Shown: positions 16,716 through 25,552, numbered from the stretch's first letter. The stretch: DNA of 64,000 nt from CABZJG01 sp965659715 (GCA_965659715.1 CBFHXE010000003.1:31626-95625), one strand, 5' to 3'. The notes: generated by a model from the sequence alone, not told the origin. Translations and numbers: made by a program.

Positions 16716-17497
16716 GATGTCATCAGCCTTTCCTTCAGCATCAAAAGATCATCCCACGCCAATTTCTTGGCGCTTGGGTTGCGCAAAAGATAGGCCGGAT
16801 GGAACATCGGTATCACATCGGTATCGCGGCAGCTTTGCAGCTGTCCGCGCAGCTTGGAAATCCCCCGTTTGCCCAGCAATGCCTGACAGGAAATATTTCC
16901 CATCGCCACCACAACGCTTGGCTTGATCAAAGCGACATGTTGCAGCAGAAAAGGCGTGAGCATGGCGATCTCTTCAGGGCTAGGTTCGCGGTTTTGCGGT
17001 GGCCGCCAGGGCACAACATTGGTGATATATGCCGCATTTGCAGGCTCTTGGGCCTGTCTGTCCAAACCAATTGCAGCCAGCATTTTATCCAAAAGCTGAC
17101 CGGCGCGGCCGACAAAAGGCTTGCCCTGCTGGTCTTCGTCGCGGCCCGGCGCTTCCCCGACGATCATCACCTGCGCGTTGGGATTTCCATCACTAAACAC
17201 CAAATTCCGCGCGCCACGCTTTAACTCGCAATGCTCAAAGCCAGCCAACGCAGCCCGCAAAGCCTCAAGCGAACTGGCCGCTTCGGCCATCTGCTTGGCA
17301 ATTTGAGCAGGATCTTGCTGGGCAATGGGCCGAGGCGCAGATTGAGCAGCCGCGGCTTTGACAGCAGCCGGCTTTGACGGCGCAGCCTCAAGCGCAAAGC
17401 GGTCCACCGGCGCATCCAAGATTGCCTCGGTTGCGCCCAGTTCCACCTGCCATTCCAAAAGCGCGCGTGCGCTGTGCCAGTCAATTTGCGATTCCAT
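16712..17497 (-). CDS. Uracil-DNA glycosylase family protein
   Basis: A DNA repair enzyme that removes uracil, by similarity to the family 4 group. The 261-residue protein has an Ala-rich N-terminal region of about 100 residues, then the glycosylase core with VGEAPGRDEDQQGKPFVG (motif 1), ITNVVPWRPPQNREP and FHPAYLLRNPS (motif 2). Family 4 enzymes bind an iron-sulfur cluster by four cysteines starting with Cys-x2-Cys before motif 1; here that place reads CELK, so only the first is kept and the cluster may be missing. I chose the ATG at 17497 by comparison with the usual N-terminus; the frame continues 30 codons upstream without a clear ribosome site. It is coupled to moaB by an ATGA overlap. 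Confidence 0.88.
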   Translation of the reverse strand: MESQIDWHSARALLEWQVELGATEAILDAPVDRFALEAAPSKPAAVKAAAAQSAPRPIAQQDPAQIAKQMAEAASSLEALRAALAGFEHCELKRGARNLVFSDGNPNAQVMIVGEAPGRDEDQQGKPFVGRAGQLLDKMLAAIGLDRQAQEPANAAYITNVVPWRPPQNREPSPEEIAMLTPFLLQHVALIKPSVVVAMGNISCQALLGKRGISKLRGQLQSCRDTDVIPMFHPAYLLRNPSAKKLAWDDLLMLKERLMTS

Positions 17498-17617
17498 AGA
17501 TGAAAGTCTAGCCTGTGCAGCCCAAAAGGAAAAGGAGTCCGGTTGAGATGCAAAAGACTGCCGGCATAAGTACATCGCTTTTATCATGTAATATGCGCAG
17601 CTAAAAAATTTACCTTT

Positions 17618-18616
17618 TTAGCTTTTGGATCGCCGTTTGAATATCCGGCCGTCTGTCACTGCAAAACCCAACGCAATAATTACAAATCCCGCCCATGCCT
17701 CTGGCCGCATCTGCTCGCCCAGAAAGACTGCGCCAAGAACAATTGCAAATGGGGGTATGAGCAAGGTGACGAGCATTAAGTTTGCAGCACCAGCCCGCAC
17801 CAAAGTTGCAAAGTAAAGCATATACGCCACCGCCGTTGACAGGATTGCGATGCCCAAAAGGGCAGCCCAGACACTTAACGACAGGGAAAAGCTTGGCGGC
17901 CCATCAAAAATTACCGCAATCGGGATCATCAAAAAACTACTCGCCGCCACCATTCCAAATGCATTCATTAGCGGTGGCTGGCCAGAAAGCGTTGTTTTGC
18001 CCCAGACACTCGCAAAAGAATAAGAGACAGCTGCACCCAGCATAGCAAGCTGCGCCAGGTTACGCGGGTCAAAACCGGTCAAGACAGACGGCCCCATAAT
18101 AAAGGCCACACCAATGAGACCAAGCACTGCACCCCAGAGCTTGTATAGGCTCAACCGCTCATCTGAAAGCAGCGCTCCGGCGATCACAGCACCAAAGACA
18201 GCCGTGGTTCCGTTCAAAATTGCGGCCAAACCACTTTCAATATACACTTGCGCCCAAATTATTAATGAAAAAGGGATCGCGTTATTGAGCGCGCCCATTA
18301 TCATATAAGCGCCCCAAACCCGTAGTGATGTTGGAAACGCAATGCCTTGCCAGCGCACGATTAGGCCAAGAACTGGAACCGCCCAGAAAACGCGGTGCAA
18401 GGTAATGGTCAACGGCGGAACCTCTTGCAAGGCAATTTCAACAAAGAAAAAGGAACCGCCCCAAATTGCTGCCAGTAGCGCAAGCATGGCCGCAGACCTA
18501 AGATCCAATGATGATGATTTTTCAGCTGTCACCGGGCCATCCCGAAAATGTTTCAGTATTTTTCCTGTATCATACCAAGCCGTTGCATCACGACCCGAAA
18601 CTTGCGTATTTTTCAC
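17618..18616 (-). CDS. EamA (DMT) family transporter
   Basis: An inner-membrane carrier of the drug/metabolite transporter superfamily, 332 residues as given. Ten hydrophobic segments in two EamA repeats can be traced: the first begins MLALLAAIWGGSFFFVEIAL (residue 44 onward), the second MLGAAVSYSFASVWG. The first ~43 residues are hydrophilic and may not be translated; a GTG at codon 29 or the ATG at codon 44 (18487) are possible starts. It stands alone. Substrates of this family are varied and cannot be predicted. Confidence 0.88.
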   Translation of the reverse strand: MKNTQVSGRDATAWYDTGKILKHFRDGPVTAEKSSSLDLRSAAMLALLAAIWGGSFFFVEIALQEVPPLTITLHRVFWAVPVLGLIVRWQGIAFPTSLRVWGAYMIMGALNNAIPFSLIIWAQVYIESGLAAILNGTTAVFGAVIAGALLSDERLSLYKLWGAVLGLIGVAFIMGPSVLTGFDPRNLAQLAMLGAAVSYSFASVWGKTTLSGQPPLMNAFGMVAASSFLMIPIAVIFDGPPSFSLSLSVWAALLGIAILSTAVAYMLYFATLVRAGAANLMLVTLLIPPFAIVLGAVFLGEQMRPEAWAGFVIIALGFAVTDGRIFKRRSKS

Positions 18617-18863
18617 TATTGCAAAGCAATCTTTATTTTTTTTCGCCAGCTGTAACTCGAGGTATCAACTAAAGACCCCTGCGCGAACCATCCGTTCTTG
18701 ACCGCGCGCTTCTTGATATCGATGTAGCGCACTGCGCGCTTCCAAGCGGTTGCACCAAAAAGCAAATTCAGCCCGCATAAGAATCTATGGTAGAAAGTGA
18801 CTGAGGGCTTGTGCCAAGGCCTCTAGCGCTTTATGAACCGTTCAAATTCAGCGGAGCGCATTT

Positions 18864-19814
18864 ATGGGGTTCACCGACAAACACCTTTTGGGCATTGAGC
18901 CACTTTCCCCCGCTGCTATTTCCGAAATTCTTGATCTTGCCGACAGCTATGTTGATCTGAACCGGCGACCGAACAAACATTCCGATGTGCTGGCTGGTCT
19001 TACCCAGATCAATATGTTTTTTGAAAACTCCACCCGTACGCAGGCCTCGTTTGAGCTGGCAGGAAAACGGCTGGGCGCCGATGTGATGAATATGGCCATG
19101 CAGGCCAGTTCGATCAAAAAGGGCGAAACCCTGATTGACACGGCGCTCACGCTGAACGCGATGCACCCTGATCTTTTGGTGGTGCGGCATCCGCAATCCG
19201 GCGCCGTTGATCTGCTGGCACAAAAGGTCAATTGCAGCGTTTTAAATGCCGGCGATGGACGCCATGAACATCCCACGCAGGCGCTGTTGGATGCGCTGAC
19301 CATCCGCCGCGCCAAAGGCCGGCTGCACCGGCTTAGCATCGCCATTTGCGGCGATATCGCCCACAGCCGCGTGGCACGCTCGAACATTATCCTGTTGGGC
19401 AAAATGGAAAACCGCATCCGGCTTATCGGGCCGCCAACCTTGATGCCTTCCGGCATCGCCGAATTTGGCTGCGAGGTCTATGAGGACATGCATCAGGGGC
19501 TGCAGGATGTGGATGTGGTGATGATGCTGCGGCTTCAACGCGAACGGATGGACGGCGGGTTTATCCCCTCTGAGCGCGAATATTACCATCGCTACGGGCT
19601 GGATGCGGATAAGCTGCAAGTGGCCAAAGAGGACGCCATCGTGATGCACCCCGGCCCGATGAACCGCGGGGTTGAAATTGATGGTGATATTGCCGATGAC
19701 ATCAACCGTTCGGTGATTCAGGACCAAGTGGAAATGGGTGTAGCGGTGCGCATGGCAGCGATGGATTTGCTGGCGCGCAACCGGCAGGCAAGCGCTGCGG
19801 AGGGCATGTCATGA
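18864..19814 (+). CDS. pyrB: Aspartate carbamoyltransferase catalytic subunit
   Basis: PyrB joins carbamoyl phosphate and aspartate, the committed step of pyrimidine synthesis. The 316-residue protein carries the carbamoyl phosphate loop FFENSTRTQASFELAGKRLG near residue 52-71, HPTQALLD around residue 135, the DVVMMLRLQRER aspartate-loop region and HPGPMNRGVE near the end. A GGAG seven bases before the ATG supports the start. No regulatory subunit PyrI is present; instead the gene overlaps a pyrC-type gene by ATGA, the arrangement known for class A ATCase that assembles with a dihydroorotase-like partner. Confidence 0.97.
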   Translation: MGFTDKHLLGIEPLSPAAISEILDLADSYVDLNRRPNKHSDVLAGLTQINMFFENSTRTQASFELAGKRLGADVMNMAMQASSIKKGETLIDTALTLNAMHPDLLVVRHPQSGAVDLLAQKVNCSVLNAGDGRHEHPTQALLDALTIRRAKGRLHRLSIAICGDIAHSRVARSNIILLGKMENRIRLIGPPTLMPSGIAEFGCEVYEDMHQGLQDVDVVMMLRLQRERMDGGFIPSEREYYHRYGLDADKLQVAKEDAIVMHPGPMNRGVEIDGDIADDINRSVIQDQVEMGVAVRMAAMDLLARNRQASAAEGMS

Positions 19815-21091
19815 CCGCAGTTTTATTGCGCAATGCGCGCCTTATTGACCCCGAAGAAGGCCGTGAGACAGAGGGTGGTTTGCTGCTTGAAAACGGTGTG
19901 ATCCAAGCGGTGGGCGCGGCTGTTGATACCAGTGCAAAAGACATCAAATACATTGATTGCGGCGGCAAGGTGCTTGCGCCGGGGATTATTGATATCGGCG
20001 TTAAAGTCTGTGAGCCGGGCGAGCGACACAAAGAATCGTTCAAATCGGCCGGTCAAGCGGCGGCTGCAGGCGGCGTGACAACCATCGTGACCCGCCCCGA
20101 TACCCTGCCCGCGATTGATACCCCTGAAACGCTCGAATTTACCCGCAGACGCGCGAACGAGGCCGCGCCCGTGAATGTGTTGACCATGGCGGCGCTGACC
20201 AAGGGGCGCGAGGGGCGCGAAATGACCGAGATCGGCTTTTTGCTGGATGCCGGCGCCGTGGGCTTTACCGACTGTGACCGGGTGATCACCGATACCAAAG
20301 TGCTGGTGCGGGCGCTCGCCTATGCGCGCTCGCTTGGGGCATTGGTGATGGGCCATCCGCAAGATCCGGGGCTGTCAAAGGGCGCGGCGGCCACATCGGG
20401 AAAATTTGCATCCCTGCGCGGATTGCCAGCCGTGTCCCCCATGGCCGAGCGCATGGCTATTGACCGCGACATCGCGATGATCGAAATGACCGGCGTGCGT
20501 TATCATTTTGATCAGATCACCACTGGCCGCGCGCTGCCTGCACTGCGCCGCGCCAAGGACAACGGGCTTGATGTCACTGCTGGAACCTCAATCCACCACC
20601 TGACACTCAATGAATTTGATGTGGCCGACTACCGGACATTTTTTAAAGTCAAACCGCCGCTGCGCGCCGAAGAGGATCGGCAATTGATCATAGAAGCAGT
20701 GCGCGATGGTTTAATCGACATCATTTGCTCCATGCACACGCCGCAGGACGAAGAAAGCAAACGGTTGCCGTTTGAAGCGGCCGCCTCGGGCGCGGTGGGA
20801 CTTGAAACGCTTTTGCCTGCGGCGCTGCGGCTGTTTCATTCCGGTGATCTTGATCTGCCAACGCTGTTTCGCGCGCTATCGCTAAATCCGGCCAAACGGC
20901 TTGGCCTTTCGGCAGGGCGGCTATCGGTGGGGGCGCCGGCCGATCTGGTGCTGTTTGATCCCGGTGCGCCGTTTGTTCTGGACCGTTTCAAGCTGCATTC
21001 AAAATCAAAAAACTCCCCCTTTGACGGGGCGCGGATGCAGGGCAAAGTTCTGCGCACGTTTGTGGCAGGCAAAGAGGTTTTTGAGGCATGA
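19811..21091 (+). CDS. pyrC: Dihydroorotase-like protein PyrC', probably non-catalytic
   Basis: A 426-residue amidohydrolase-fold protein of the class I dihydroorotase family. The zinc-binding His-x-His expected after the first strand (DxHxHxREPG) reads DIGVKVCEPG here, and the catalytic DHAPH near residue 305 reads MHTPQ, so the ligands and the catalytic aspartate are missing. In Pseudomonas a similar inactive PyrC' is needed to build the PyrB dodecamer; the direct coupling to pyrB suggests the same role. Real dihydroorotase activity would then come from another gene outside the window. It also overlaps plsY by ATGA. Confidence 0.93.
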   Translation: MTAVLLRNARLIDPEEGRETEGGLLLENGVIQAVGAAVDTSAKDIKYIDCGGKVLAPGIIDIGVKVCEPGERHKESFKSAGQAAAAGGVTTIVTRPDTLPAIDTPETLEFTRRRANEAAPVNVLTMAALTKGREGREMTEIGFLLDAGAVGFTDCDRVITDTKVLVRALAYARSLGALVMGHPQDPGLSKGAAATSGKFASLRGLPAVSPMAERMAIDRDIAMIEMTGVRYHFDQITTGRALPALRRAKDNGLDVTAGTSIHHLTLNEFDVADYRTFFKVKPPLRAEEDRQLIIEAVRDGLIDIICSMHTPQDEESKRLPFEAAASGAVGLETLLPAALRLFHSGDLDLPTLFRALSLNPAKRLGLSAGRLSVGAPADLVLFDPGAPFVLDRFKLHSKSKNSPFDGARMQGKVLRTFVAGKEVFEA

Positions 21092-21732
21092 TACTTTTTC
21101 CCGATATGACCGGCTCTGGCGCCATCCTGATCTTCTGGGCTATTGCCGGCTATGGGCTTGGCTCAATCCCTTTTGGCATGGTGCTGGCGCGGCTGATGGG
21201 GCTGGGCAATCTGCGCGATATCGGATCGGGCAGCATCGGCGCCACCAATGTGCTGCGCACGGGCAGCAAAACCGCCGCTGCGCTGACGCTTTTACTCGAT
21301 GGCGGCAAAGGCATCGTTGCGGTTGCGCTGGCGCAGATGACCGCAGGCGAGGCCGCTGCGCAAATCGCTGCGCTTTTTGCCATGCTGGGCCATTGCTATC
21401 CGGTTTGGTTGCGATTTCGCGGCGGCAAAGGCGTAGCGACCCTGCTTGGGGTCGTTTTGGCGCTGTACTGGCCACTTGGCGTGGCCTGCTGTGCCACTTG
21501 GCTGGTGGTGGCCGCCGTGCGCCGCATATCATCGCTATCGGCGCTAGTCGCGGTGGCCAGCTCGTCGGTTTGGTGCGTCGTCTATGCCCGCCCTGACCTA
21601 ATCGCTTTATGCCTTACTTTCACCGCCTTGGTGTTTTGGCGGCACCGCGAAAATATTGCCCGTCTTTTGGCAGGCACCGAACCCAAGATTGGCCAAAAAG
21701 ATGTGCAAAGCGAAGAGAACAGCGCAGGCTAA
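21088..21732 (+). CDS. plsY: Glycerol-3-phosphate acyltransferase PlsY
   Basis: PlsY moves an acyl group from acyl phosphate to glycerol-3-phosphate, starting phospholipid synthesis in the inner membrane. The 214-residue protein has the three family motifs: GSIPFGMVLARLMG followed by DIGSGSIGATNVLRTG (motif 1), DGGKGIVAV and GHCYPVWLRFRGGKGVAT (motif 2), plus about five hydrophobic segments. It is the last gene of pyrB-pyrC'-plsY, and its stop overlaps that of the convergent NUDIX gene. Confidence 0.95.
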   Translation: MILFPDMTGSGAILIFWAIAGYGLGSIPFGMVLARLMGLGNLRDIGSGSIGATNVLRTGSKTAAALTLLLDGGKGIVAVALAQMTAGEAAAQIAALFAMLGHCYPVWLRFRGGKGVATLLGVVLALYWPLGVACCATWLVVAAVRRISSLSALVAVASSSVWCVVYARPDLIALCLTFTALVFWRHRENIARLLAGTEPKIGQKDVQSEENSAG

Positions 21733-22205
21733 ACCCCGACTGCAGCCACCTGAGCGCTAAAATAAGTCTGGATTTTGGTCACTGTTGGAGCAAACAGTGG
21801 ATGCACTTCACGGTGAAGGTCGGGGCCAAGCGGCCGCCAGAAAAATTCAAAAACCAAGCCCTCTTCCGCTGGGCTTCCCACGGCGGTATGGCTCCAGTGA
21901 TCGGACAGCGGATGGCGTGCCTCAAGTGCAAAAATATGCCAGATGTGTCTTTCCAATTGTCTATCTTTATTGGCGCCTGCAGCCATACTGCGGTGCCAAA
22001 CACCGATAGGCTGCGGTTCCAGCGTGAGGTGCAGCCCAGACTCTTCATGAAGCTCACGCAGCGCTGCCGCCGCATAAGCTTCCTTTGGTTCGACCGTTCC
22101 TTTGGGAAGTTGCACCCCGGCAAAAGGGTGGCGAAACACCAACAGCTCAGAACCTCTACCATAGTCACGGACTACGGCCGCTACCGCTTTATGAACCACC
22201 TTCAT
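21729..22205 (-). CDS. NUDIX hydrolase
   Basis: A 158-residue hydrolase of nucleoside diphosphate-linked compounds. The full NUDIX box is present, from GTVEPKEAYAAAALRELHEE through SGL (about residues 36-58), with the REL and EE metal ligands in place. The first strand is hydrophobic (HKAVAAVVRDYG). The C-terminal half has EFFWRPLGP and a histidine-rich end. It stands alone and converges with plsY. The substrate is unknown; the length suits mutator-type or diadenosine-polyphosphate hydrolases. Confidence 0.9.
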   Translation of the reverse strand: MKVVHKAVAAVVRDYGRGSELLVFRHPFAGVQLPKGTVEPKEAYAAAALRELHEESGLHLTLEPQPIGVWHRSMAAGANKDRQLERHIWHIFALEARHPLSDHWSHTAVGSPAEEGLVFEFFWRPLGPDLHREVHPLFAPTVTKIQTYFSAQVAAVGV

Positions 22206-22359
22206 TACAAAATGTCCGTAATCAACGCATACTAAAATTATTTTTAGGCCTTATCGCATTTTCTAAAGCATCAAACAGCCACAGCCATTTGTAAATTTTG
22301 CCTTTATGTCACGACAGCCCTGAACCCAATACTGGCCTTCAGAGCCGCCCAAGTGCAAG

Positions 22360-22377
22360 AACAAAAATATTTTTGTT
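22360..22377. repeat. Perfect 18-bp AT-rich palindrome
   Basis: The sequence AACAAAAATATTTTTGTT is its own reverse complement without a mismatch. It lies in the 218-base spacer between the NUDIX gene and the 3' end of the 116-residue membrane protein gene. It could be a regulator binding site or a weak hairpin at the end of the downstream transcript. No long G/C stem is present, so a classic terminator is unlikely. Confidence 0.5.
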
Positions 22378-22423
22378 AAATTCCTCTTAGATGCGCCCAA
22401 AGAGCGCCGTCAATGTCAGCCGC

Positions 22424-22774
22424 TTAGGTTTTGTTTTCCAAGGCAGTCAGGCAGGATATTACTAATTCTCTATTCGATTTTTCGGCCCCCAATGGGATCG
22501 CCCATCCTGATTTTTCAAGAATGCTGCGTTTGTTATACCCAGACGCCTTTTCCAATTCTGCCATAACACCGGCAGCAAGAGGGTCAGCCTTTGAGGCTGC
22601 GAGGCAATAGGGTGTAAGAGCTTCAGCAACATCCACTACAGATGATCTTTCTGACATTTTTAAAGCAGTGCCACCTTTGACCCAGCCGCCCCAATTAAAA
22701 CCTATAATTGCAAGAGCCACGCCACCGGCCACTGCGCCCCAAAGCGCAGGTCCAGTCCATTCTGGAAGTTTCAT
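22424..22774 (-). CDS. Small membrane-anchored protein of unknown function
   Basis: A 116-residue protein with one N-terminal hydrophobic segment (about residues 8-27, GPALWGAVAGGVALAIIGF) followed by WGGWVKGGTA, which is a pattern I recognise from uncharacterised alphaproteobacterial proteins. The rest is a soluble helical domain with two cysteines (C58 region and near the C-terminus, both in helices), probably periplasmic. No enzyme motif is visible. It sits alone between spacers of more than 200 bases on each side. The ribosome site is weak (CGGAT). Confidence 0.75.
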   Translation of the reverse strand: MKLPEWTGPALWGAVAGGVALAIIGFNWGGWVKGGTALKMSERSSVVDVAEALTPYCLAASKADPLAAGVMAELEKASGYNKRSILEKSGWAIPLGAEKSNRELVISCLTALENKT

Positions 22775-23024
22775 AAATAAATCCGATCAATTTTGAGAAA
22801 ATGCACACAGAATTGTGTACTGTTCTTGGGTCTTACCACAAGTTTGACAAATCATTGCATGTTTTCATCATCTGCCTAAATTTGGAGTCATCTAGCAGTG
22901 TAAAGCTTCAGGTTTGGATAGGCTACCTTCTGATTTATTTAAACAAAAGGGGTAAAAGTTTGGTGCCGAAAGCTGTAGAATGGCTGAATTGCTCATTTGC
23001 TCTAGAAATGCCGCTCTTCAGAGG

Positions 23025-23831
23025 TCAATGCCCTGCCCAAAACCCGTCAATCACTTCTGCGGTCTCGGCCGCATGGGTGATTGGCAGCATATGGCCCGCG
23101 CCTTCAATTACTGCGCGCTGCGCCTGCGGCAATCGATGTTGAAGCGCCGTATTTACGGCCCCTGCACTTAGGTGCGAGGCCGCCCCCTCAATCAACAGCA
23201 CTGGCACATCAACAGAGGCCAACCGGCCAAGTTTTGAAAACCCGTAACGATCTCCGATGACGTTATGCTCGCCCGCTTTGATCATACCAATTTTGTCGAT
23301 CATCGTCTGCTTTGCGCGCGGCGGCACATCTTGCCAAGGGCGGCCATCACCCCACAAGCGTGAAAACTCGCGCGCTGCCGTTTCCAGATCACCGCGCTGC
23401 CAAGCCTCTTCGAACCCTTGATGATCTTGGGCATAAAGAGCTTTGAGCTCTGGATTGTCTGCAAAGGCAAGATTGATCAACACCGGCTCAATCAGCACCA
23501 AGGAGCGCACCATCTTCGGCAGCTCAAGCGCCAGCCTAAGTGCAATTGTGCCGCCGTAAGAATGGCCAATCAAATCCATTGGCTGATTTAAAAACGTTTT
23601 GGCGATCTCTGTGCCAATAGAATGAAAATCACCTTGCTCGTGCCATGGCGCAGATTTGCCATGGCCGGGCATATCAAAGGCGGTAAAACGGTGATCGGGG
23701 CCAAGATGTTCAACTAGCCCCCGCCATGCACCGGCATTGCCCATGGTACAATGCAGCATCAAAACCGGCCTGCCGTCACCGTCCGACTGCGTGTAGTGGG
23801 TCGAATGCCCAGCACGGTTTTCAATTGGCAT
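23025..23831 (-). CDS. Alpha/beta-fold hydrolase
   Basis: A 268-residue cytoplasmic hydrolase. The nucleophile elbow is GHSYGG (about residues 90-95), the oxyanion segment LMLHCTMGNAGAWRGL lies near residue 23-38, and GAGHMLPITHA near the C-terminus gives the catalytic histidine. The acid is probably the aspartate in VDVPVLLIEG or just after it. It starts inside the stop of the HCCA isomerase-like gene (TAATG overlap), so the two are made together, which suggests a shared catabolic step. The substrate is not evident. Confidence 0.87.
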   Translation of the reverse strand: MPIENRAGHSTHYTQSDGDGRPVLMLHCTMGNAGAWRGLVEHLGPDHRFTAFDMPGHGKSAPWHEQGDFHSIGTEIAKTFLNQPMDLIGHSYGGTIALRLALELPKMVRSLVLIEPVLINLAFADNPELKALYAQDHQGFEEAWQRGDLETAAREFSRLWGDGRPWQDVPPRAKQTMIDKIGMIKAGEHNVIGDRYGFSKLGRLASVDVPVLLIEGAASHLSAGAVNTALQHRLPQAQRAVIEGAGHMLPITHAAETAEVIDGFWAGH

Positions 23832-24430
23832 TAAAGTGTACCAGACAAATGTGCATCAAGATCGTCAAGCCGGTCCTGTCCCCAAAACTTTTGATCCCCG
23901 TCCACAATATAAAACGGCGCACCAAAAGCGCCAGCGTCCACTGCGGCATCTAGGTTGGCGGCATATTCTTCGGCCCCCTGCAGCAAGCCGCCACTGGCCA
24001 AATCAGGATCAAAGCCCGCAGCGGCGAGGCAGTCACGGATGACATCATCTTCGGCGATATTGCGATCTTCTGCCCAGCAGGCACGTGTCATCGCGTGAAC
24101 CAACCTGCCCAGATCACCACCGCCGCTGTTTTTGGCCGCGATAAAAGCATAAGAGGCCGGTGCCTGATTGGTTGGCCAATGCGCAGGGGTCAAATTTAAA
24201 GGCAGACCTACTTTTTTTGACTGACGTGTAAGTTCTTGTAATCTATACTCGCGGCGGCTGATGTGGCGCTCTTTGGGAACCACACCGCCCGTGCGCGAAA
24301 ATAGCGCCGCCACATCCAGCGGCCGGTACACAACATCGGCACTGTGACGCGCAGCAATATTGCTTAATCTTTCCCCTGCAAGATAAGTATAGGGCGAAAT
24401 TACTGAAAAATAGTACTCAATTGTTGGCAA
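23831..24430 (-). CDS. 2-hydroxychromene-2-carboxylate isomerase family protein (DsbA/kappa-GST fold)
   Basis: A thioredoxin-fold protein of the kappa glutathione transferase class, 199 residues. It shows the family start IEYYFSVISPYTYLAGERL with the Ser-Pro catalytic region, the NLTPAHWPTNQAP segment, and the C-terminal GAFGAPFYIVDGDQKFWGQDRLDDL. HCCA isomerases act in naphthalene-type aromatic breakdown with glutathione, but many members act elsewhere. I start it at the TTG at 24430, which has an excellent AGGAGAG six bases upstream and gives the standard N-terminus; an ATG six codons earlier has no such site. It is coupled to the alpha/beta hydrolase. Confidence 0.87.
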   Translation of the reverse strand: MPTIEYYFSVISPYTYLAGERLSNIAARHSADVVYRPLDVAALFSRTGGVVPKERHISRREYRLQELTRQSKKVGLPLNLTPAHWPTNQAPASYAFIAAKNSGGGDLGRLVHAMTRACWAEDRNIAEDDVIRDCLAAAGFDPDLASGGLLQGAEEYAANLDAAVDAGAFGAPFYIVDGDQKFWGQDRLDDLDAHLSGTL

Positions 24431-24532
24431 ATTCTCTCTCCTATACATCCGCCACTTTGCCAGACGATAACGCCGTGCTAAGCGGTGTCAACGTCACGAA
24501 TCTGTCACATAGTGCATCTGGGGAAATGTTAA

Positions 24533-25552
24533 ATGCCAACAATTACTGAACCAAAGCTAATTTCGGGAAATGCAAACCTGACTCTAGCCAATGCTATTTC
24601 GCGGCGTATGTCGCTTCATCGCGGCCTCAATGTGGGCTTGGTAGACGCCCGTGTTGAGCGCTTTAACGACCAGGAAATTTTCGTTGAAGTGTATGAGAAT
24701 GTGCGCGGCGAAGATATGTTTGTGATCCAGTCCACATCAAATCCTGCCAATGACAACCTGATGGAACTTTTGATCATGGCAGACGCCCTACAGCGATCTT
24801 CGGCCAGTCGGATCACTGCGGTTATTCCCTATTTTGGCTATGCACGGCAAGATCGGCGCTCAAAAGCACGTACGCCTATCAGTGCCAAGCTGGTGGCGAA
24901 TATGCTGGTCAAAGCCGGTATCGAGCGCGTGTTGACCATGGATTTGCACGCGGCCCAAATTCAGGGATTTTTCGATATCCCCGTGGATAACCTTTATGCC
25001 TCGCCAATTTTCGCTCTGGATATTCTGCACCAGTTCAAAGGTCAGCTTGATGATGTGATGGTGGTTTCGCCAGATGTGGGCGGCGTGGCCCGCGCGCGTG
25101 AGTTGGCCAAACGGATCAATGCCCCACTGTCCATCGTGGACAAACGTCGTGAAAAACATGGCGAAGTGGCTGAGATGACCGTGATTGGGAATGTGGAAGG
25201 CAAAAAATGCATCATCGTTGATGATATTTGCGACACCGCTGGCACGCTGTGCAAAGCCGCAGAGGTTTTGCTCGAAAACGGTGCCTCGGAAGTTCACTCA
25301 TACATCACCCACGGTGTTCTGTCGGGCCCTGCTGTCGAGCGGATTTCAAAATCGGTGATGAAATCTTTGGTCATTACCGACTCCATCGAGGCCAGTGACC
25401 CTGTCAAAGCGGCTCCTAATATTCGCATTGTGCCCACAGCACCAATGTTTGCCCAAGCGATTTTGAATATCTGGAACGGCACATCGGTATCTTCGCTGTT
25501 CGAAACCGAGACACTTGATCCGATTTATGACGGTCAATTTCCAATTTCATAG
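24533..25552 (+). CDS. prs: Ribose-phosphate pyrophosphokinase
   Basis: The enzyme makes PRPP from ribose-5-phosphate and ATP for nucleotide, histidine and tryptophan synthesis. The 339-residue protein has NDQEIFVEVYENVRG, the ATP-site flexible loop PYFGYARQDRRSKARTPIS (about residues 104-122), VVSPDVGGVARAR and the PRPP loop IIVDDICDTAGTL (about 226-238). It is some 20 residues longer than the E. coli enzyme, mostly at the C-terminus, as is common in this group. A strong bidirectional terminator follows. Confidence 0.97.
   Translation: MPTITEPKLISGNANLTLANAISRRMSLHRGLNVGLVDARVERFNDQEIFVEVYENVRGEDMFVIQSTSNPANDNLMELLIMADALQRSSASRITAVIPYFGYARQDRRSKARTPISAKLVANMLVKAGIERVLTMDLHAAQIQGFFDIPVDNLYASPIFALDILHQFKGQLDDVMVVSPDVGGVARARELAKRINAPLSIVDKRREKHGEVAEMTVIGNVEGKKCIIVDDICDTAGTLCKAAEVLLENGASEVHSYITHGVLSGPAVERISKSVMKSLVITDSIEASDPVKAAPNIRIVPTAPMFAQAILNIWNGTSVSSLFETETLDPIYDGQFPIS

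Noticed and set aside
18617..18863. Possible RNA gene or pyrB leader attenuator
   Set aside because: No cloverleaf, no strong hairpin with a T run and no leader peptide could be made out.
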